A program made the translations under genes and the position numbers. The notes beneath the pieces were generated by a model. It was not told the DNA's origin and did no database searches. It was given only the letters and a program-made list of their open reading frames with translations. A DNA stretch of 52,780 bases, taken from contig NZ_JAJIUJ010000025.1 of NCBI RefSeq assembly GCF_020880415.1, positions 1 through 52,780 of the forward strand, read 5' to 3'. Below, piece by piece: positions 48,142 through 52,780 of this stretch. How positions within the stretch are numbered: the stretch's first letter is position 1; every line of letters starts with the position of its first letter. The DNA is from Xanthomonas euvesicatoria pv. euvesicatoria. GTDB lineage: Bacteria > Pseudomonadota > Gammaproteobacteria > Xanthomonadales > Xanthomonadaceae.

Positions 48142-49344
48142 ATGCGCAAGCTGTCGGCGATGTTGTGGGTACCGGTGTTGTTGGTCGGATGCGGGCGTGG
48201 CGAAGCTCCAAAGGATGCAACCACTGCTGCCGGTGCCACGGGCGCTGCGCCGATGCAGCCTGCAGGCACCTCCAACGCTGCAGCGGCCGTCGACCAGGCC
48301 GCACCGGAATTTCCGGCCATCCCCACCATCGTGGTGCCGGAGATCGTCGGCGTCACTCCCGCGCAACGTGCACTGGAAGCATCGCTGCAGGACATTCTCG
48401 ACCCGATCGAAGGCGTCAGCGTCGCCCCGGCACGCTGCGGCGATGGCGGTACCCTGATCACCGATGCCGGCATCACCAGCGTCGACGCCAACGGCAACCT
48501 GTTGCGCAATGGCGAGGGCGGTCTGTTCGATCTCAAGGCCGACGGCAGTGGCACCGCCAACTTCGAGGGCGGGCTGGTCAACGTCAATGCCGACGGCAGC
48601 GGTACCATCAATGCGATCGGCGAAGGCGGGTCCGGTGGGGCGCTCATCGATGTGCAGTCCGATGGTGGCGGCACCTACAACGGCCCGGCCGGCTTGATCA
48701 GTCTGGACGGCAAGGGCGCCGGAACCTGGAACAGCGAAAAGAGCGGGCTTGTCGACAATCGTGGCGATGGCAGCGGCACCTGGAACGGGCCACGCGGGCT
48801 GGTCACCATCAACGCCGATGGCTCGGGCACCTGGAACGGTCCCGATGGCCTGGTGCAGAACCACGGCGACGGCACCGGCACGGTCGGTACACCGCCGCGC
48901 GAAGTGCGCATGCCGCCACTACCGAAAGTGCCGCCAGCAGGCCGCTTCCCGCCGCTGCAAAAGTTCGCACCGTCCGGCGCACCCTGCGGTTACCTGATCA
49001 CCTTGAACGACCGCATCCTGTTCGACTTCGATAAGTCCGACATCCGCCCCGACGCGGCGCGCGTGCTCGACACCCTGGGCGCCGCACTGACCAAGGTCAC
49101 GGCAAAAGACATGCAGGTGCGCGGGCACACCGATGCCAAGGGCAGCGACGATTACAACCAGGCGCTGTCCGAGCGACGCGCCAATGCCGTGCTGGCGGCC
49201 TTGCGCGCCCGTGGTGCCGCGCAGTCGGCCAATGCAAAGGGCTATGGCGAATCGCAGCCGGTGGCGCCCAATACTCTCAACGGCCAGGACAATCCGGGCG
49301 GGCGGCAGCTCAATCGACGGGTGGAGATCTTCCTGCGTACCTGA
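48142..49344 (+). CDS. OmpA-family lipoprotein with tandem 17-residue repeats
   Basis: A 400-residue lipoprotein. The signal peptide ends at LLVGC (Cys17), followed by an Ala-rich spacer. Seven tandem units at about residues 126-251 follow the pattern GLV....DGSGTWNGP, each 17-18 residues (one longer). A Pro-rich linker leads to an OmpA-type peptidoglycan-binding domain (ILFDFDKSDIRPDAARVL, RGHTDAKGSDDYN, NRRVEIFLRT). The repeats have the Gly/Asp/Asn-rich turns of a beta-solenoid or MORN-like stack. It likely links the outer membrane to peptidoglycan. ATG 48142 has GAAGAGG just upstream. Confidence 0.88.
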   Translation: MRKLSAMLWVPVLLVGCGRGEAPKDATTAAGATGAAPMQPAGTSNAAAAVDQAAPEFPAIPTIVVPEIVGVTPAQRALEASLQDILDPIEGVSVAPARCGDGGTLITDAGITSVDANGNLLRNGEGGLFDLKADGSGTANFEGGLVNVNADGSGTINAIGEGGSGGALIDVQSDGGGTYNGPAGLISLDGKGAGTWNSEKSGLVDNRGDGSGTWNGPRGLVTINADGSGTWNGPDGLVQNHGDGTGTVGTPPREVRMPPLPKVPPAGRFPPLQKFAPSGAPCGYLITLNDRILFDFDKSDIRPDAARVLDTLGAALTKVTAKDMQVRGHTDAKGSDDYNQALSERRANAVLAALRARGAAQSANAKGYGESQPVAPNTLNGQDNPGGRQLNRRVEIFLRT

Positions 49345-49848
49345 CGCAGCGTGACGGGCGGGGGGAGCGCTTGACCGCGCGCTGGTGCGGACTGCCTCGC
49401 ATGCCACCGCAATGCGCGTCGATCGCAGGCTGGCGGGCGGCCGAAGGCAGTCGGCAACACCTGCCGTTGGCGCGTGCGCAACCGTCAGATGATTGAGGTG
49501 TGTGTCTGCGCCACCACCTGGCCCCGTGCATCCAGGGTCCATGCATCGCCTCGCCGGCGCGCATGCCCTGCTGTCGGTGGATGCATGCGCCAGGCAGGCA
49601 GCGCACAGCGTCGACAATGTTTGCCTCCATACGGCAATGACTGTGCCGACTTGCGCATGCGTTGCGCGCATTTGTCATGTTCGCAACCACGGTCACCAAA
49701 CTGACATACCGCATCACCACCATGCGCGGCGCCTGCTTGCAGGTGTGATGCAGTTCCGCCTGCGCGGGCTGCCTCGCTTCCCCACATTCGCGGCGGCGCA
49801 GCCTTGGCGCGTGTCCATGGCGCGCTGCTGCATTCATCGGATTGGATC
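49345..49848. other. Intergenic region before the TonB receptor, no gene seen
   Basis: These 504 bases should carry the promoter of the receptor gene. A loose inverted pair TGTCA ... TGACA (49675-49715) is present, but no known operator pattern was recognised. Open frames here lack convincing starts. Confidence 0.4.
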
Positions 49849-52620
49849 ATGATCGTTCGTTGCTCGCTGTTGCGTCCTTCGCGGTTGTCGCAGGCGCTGT
49901 GTTTGTCGTTGTGCGCCCTGTGCGGCCATGCCGCGGCCCAGGAGACGCAGTCCACCACGCCCGCACAGGGCGACATGGCCACGCTGGACAAGGTCACTGT
50001 CGCTGCCACGCGCTATAACGCGACCGACATGCAGATGGCCGCCACCAATACCGTCAACGTGTTGTCGGCCGACGATCTCAAGACCACTGCCGTGCACAAC
50101 GTCGCCGAAGCGCTGGGCCTGATGCCGGGCGTCAACGTGATCAATACCGGGCAGTCGTATTTCGGCGGCATCGACGGCGCCGCGCGCGGCGAAGGCATGT
50201 TTTCATCGGTGCGCGGCCTCAATGCCGAATACAACGTCAACCTGATCAACGGCATCAACGTCGCGCAAGGCATGCCGTACAGCCGCGGCGTGCAATTGAG
50301 CCTGCTGCCGCCGTCGGGCCTGCAGACCATCGTGTTGAACAAGACCTCCACCGCCGACATGGACGGCGATGCGATCGGCGGCACCATCGATTACCGCACG
50401 CCCAGCGCATTCGATTCGCCCGATCGCCAGGGCGGCAGCGTGACCTTGAGTGGACGCCTGGAAAGCCGTGCACGCGACTACGGCGATTCCGGGCTGGGCA
50501 GCGGCGCAGCCGGCGACTGGCATGCGCGTTTCGGCGGTGCCGGGCAGTTCGGTGTGTCGGTCAGTGCGTATTACGACGAGCGCCATTTCGTGAACAGCGA
50601 AGTGGCCTCTGCCTCGGCTGCACGCAACGATGGCGCATGGAAATTTGCACGTGCCGACGCCAGCGGCAATCTGGCCGCAGGCGCCGACCCGCAAGAGGTC
50701 CTGCAGAGCACCGGCATCAATATCGGCTACTCGCAGGGGCAGACCCGACGCTACGGCGGCAACGCGGCCTTCGACTGGCGTGTGGATCCCAGTTTGCATC
50801 TGTATGCACGCATGACCTACGCCTTTGCCAAGACCGAGCAGAACACCGGCTACACGCAGTTCGTGCCGGCCAATGTCAGCTTCACGCAAATCGGCAGCAG
50901 CGGCGTGTATCAGCCGCAGATCAACCGCGTTGCAGTGCGTTACTGGTACGAAACCAACCCGGAAGAGGCCGACCTTGCCACCGTGCAGTTCGGCGCAGAA
51001 AAGCAGCTCGGCCATTGGACGTTCGCGCCCAACATCTTCTACGGCACCGGCAATAACGACCGGCCGGATCACGTGGAAATCTCCGCGCGCAACGACCAGT
51101 ACAGTTCGACCAACTTTGCCTATGGCGCCAACCGTTTCATCAGCTACGACGGCGACGGTTTCCCGGTTCCCTTGCTCACCCCGGCCATGCAGGCGCAGGC
51201 CTCGGACGTGGGTAGCCTGTATGCGCGACGTACCGGGCAGATTTCCAAGCAATACAGCGGCCAGGACAAGGGCGGCGGCAAGTTCGACGTGGCCTATGAC
51301 TTCGATGCGGGGCTACTCAGCCGCATTGCCTTTGGCGTGAAGTATGTCGACAGCTCGCGCAGCTTCACCGATCGCGATTGGACCAATGCCAAGTACACCG
51401 ACGGCACCTTGTTGCGCGATACCGGCCTGATCGCGCAGCGCTATGATGCGGTCTATCCAGGCCAATACGCGTTTCCCACCGTGCGCCTGAGCAATGCAGC
51501 GCTCAATGACCTGATCGCACGCACGCTCACCCCTGCCAGTTTCGACAGTTGCGGCCAGTTGGCCATCAACAATCTCAACTGCAACACCATGCGCGCGACC
51601 GAAGCGGTGAGCGCTGCCTATGCAATGGCCACCTTGCGCGCCGGCAATTGGGAAATCCTGCCGGGCGTGCGCTTCGAACATACCGCCATCACCAACACGT
51701 TCTGGGCGCAGCCGGCCGCCATCAACGGTGCCGAGCAGGTCGGCGCATTCGCCAACAACCACACGCGCTACAACGTCGCCTTGCCCAGCGTGTTCGTCAA
51801 TTACCGGCCCGATGGCGATGGCGCGGTGTATCGCGGCTCGGTGTGGACCAGCTACACGCGCCCGGCCTTCGTGCAGCTGGGCGGCGGCCGCTCCACCGAC
51901 ATCTCCAGCGATGGCCAGACCACCATCACCGAAGGCAACCCGGATCTGAAACCGATCAAGTCGCTCAACGTGGACCTGTCGGGCGAATGGCAGAACGACA
52001 GCGGCGGCCACGCCATGCTGGCCGGCTATTACAAGCGCCTCACCGATTACATCTATGAAAGCGGTTCGAACGCCGCCAATGCCGGCGAAAGCGAAAGCGG
52101 CAATATCCGCTTCGTGCGTCCTCAAAACGGTGGCGACGGTCGCGTGCTGGGCATGGAAGCGGCCGTGCGGCAAACCTTCCAGGGCCTGCCCGCACCGCTG
52201 GACGGCTTCGGCATCGGTGCCAACATCACCCGCCAGACCACGCGCGTGGACCTGGGAGAAGAAGGCTTCGCACACGAACGTATCCAGAACGCGCCGAACC
52301 TGCTCGCCAATGCGGAGCTGTTCTACGAAAAGGGGCCGTGGTCGGTCAACCTGAGCTATCACTACTCCGGCGAATACGTGTCGGTGTACGACTATCTCAA
52401 CCAGGGCGCAAATTGGGACAACCTGTGGATCAAGCCGATCACCCGCGTGGACCTGCATCTGGGCTATGCACCGAACGATCACCTGCGCGTGGATCTGTCG
52501 GTGGCCAACCTCACCAAACAGCACAGCTACTGGGCGCACGTTGGCCATGACACCGATGCGATTTCCGACATCGTCGATTCCGGTATGACCAGCCTGTTGA
52601 CCGCCAAGTATGTGTTCTGA
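49849..52620 (+). CDS. TonB-dependent outer membrane receptor
   Basis: A 923-residue receptor: signal peptide (to about residue 30, ending in AAA), a TonB-box-like DKVTV near residue 47, and a plug domain (NVAEALGLMPGV, VRGLNAEYN). A 22-strand type beta-barrel follows, ending in the aromatic C-terminal YVF. It imports a large ligand such as a carbohydrate or siderophore across the outer membrane using TonB. Xanthomonads have many such receptors for plant carbohydrates; the ligand is not evident. No sigma-factor signalling domain (STN) is present. No partner gene is visible before the window ends. Confidence 0.93.
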   Translation: MIVRCSLLRPSRLSQALCLSLCALCGHAAAQETQSTTPAQGDMATLDKVTVAATRYNATDMQMAATNTVNVLSADDLKTTAVHNVAEALGLMPGVNVINTGQSYFGGIDGAARGEGMFSSVRGLNAEYNVNLINGINVAQGMPYSRGVQLSLLPPSGLQTIVLNKTSTADMDGDAIGGTIDYRTPSAFDSPDRQGGSVTLSGRLESRARDYGDSGLGSGAAGDWHARFGGAGQFGVSVSAYYDERHFVNSEVASASAARNDGAWKFARADASGNLAAGADPQEVLQSTGINIGYSQGQTRRYGGNAAFDWRVDPSLHLYARMTYAFAKTEQNTGYTQFVPANVSFTQIGSSGVYQPQINRVAVRYWYETNPEEADLATVQFGAEKQLGHWTFAPNIFYGTGNNDRPDHVEISARNDQYSSTNFAYGANRFISYDGDGFPVPLLTPAMQAQASDVGSLYARRTGQISKQYSGQDKGGGKFDVAYDFDAGLLSRIAFGVKYVDSSRSFTDRDWTNAKYTDGTLLRDTGLIAQRYDAVYPGQYAFPTVRLSNAALNDLIARTLTPASFDSCGQLAINNLNCNTMRATEAVSAAYAMATLRAGNWEILPGVRFEHTAITNTFWAQPAAINGAEQVGAFANNHTRYNVALPSVFVNYRPDGDGAVYRGSVWTSYTRPAFVQLGGGRSTDISSDGQTTITEGNPDLKPIKSLNVDLSGEWQNDSGGHAMLAGYYKRLTDYIYESGSNAANAGESESGNIRFVRPQNGGDGRVLGMEAAVRQTFQGLPAPLDGFGIGANITRQTTRVDLGEEGFAHERIQNAPNLLANAELFYEKGPWSVNLSYHYSGEYVSVYDYLNQGANWDNLWIKPITRVDLHLGYAPNDHLRVDLSVANLTKQHSYWAHVGHDTDAISDIVDSGMTSLLTAKYVF

Positions 52621-52780
52621 TCGCGCACGATTCGCATCCGACGACCTTCCAGGTGCGCAGCAGGATGCAGATGTCATGACGGACGCGATGCATAGCGCAG
52701 GCCGTGCACGCGCCTGCGGTGGAACGGAGCAGTGGGCATTGCAACGCGCGCCGTCGGCCAGCGGTGGGGAGCCGCGATGG

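Overview
The window is a high-GC chromosomal segment that looks like Xanthomonas (citri/axonopodis/campestris group; genus judged from gene content, gene order and protein character, species not resolved). No rRNA, tRNA, CRISPR array or transposase was seen.

Positions 1-20.7 kb are the division and cell wall (dcw) cluster, all on the + strand: end of ftsL, then ftsI-murE-murF-mraY-ftsW-murG-murC-ddl-ftsQ-ftsA-ftsZ, a terminator, lpxC, a convergent DUF721 gene, a head-to-head M23 (LytM-type) peptidase, and secA. Genes from ftsI to ddl, and ftsQ-ftsA, mostly overlap by 2-11 bases, suggesting translational coupling. Four junctions in this stretch (murG/murC, ddl/ftsQ, ftsQ/ftsA, ftsA/ftsZ), plus the one after secA, carry a peculiar element: two inverted arms built from tandem 7-bp units (GGGATTC/G on the left, its complement on the right). 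Two elements lie inside reading frames and supply the C-terminal tails of MurG and FtsQ. None was seen in the remaining 32 kb.

Positions 20.7-33.7 kb are a mixed metabolic region: Nudix/ThiE-like fusion, DUF4124 secreted protein, metF, a secreted clan GH-A glycosidase-like protein, a PIG3-type quinone oxidoreductase, a secreted S53 (sedolisin) peptidase, a VOC protein, a Gfo/Idh/MocA dehydrogenase, a GH13 alpha-amylase broken by a one-base frameshift, DUF2058 and DUF3228 proteins.

Positions 33.8-38.6 kb hold two unrelated sulfotransferases, a SAM-dependent methyltransferase and ahcY. Between the two sulfotransferases is an AT-rich patch with a possible 30-codon gene that has a good ribosome binding site. 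ahcY (- strand) has an SAH riboswitch leader, and metF lies 13.7 kb further along the same strand behind a 28-bp operator-like palindrome.

Positions 38.6-52.8 kb hold a secreted S9D glutamyl-endopeptidase-like enzyme, REP-like repeats, ppc, a coupled trio (TetR regulator with a palindromic operator, DUF4105 membrane protein, alpha/beta-hydrolase lipoprotein), an OmpA-type lipoprotein with seven tandem 17-residue repeats, and a TonB-dependent receptor.

Functionally, the first third builds and divides the envelope and exports proteins; the rest mixes methyl-cycle enzymes (metF, ahcY), anaplerosis (ppc), secreted hydrolases and outer-membrane functions typical of a plant-associated xanthomonad.
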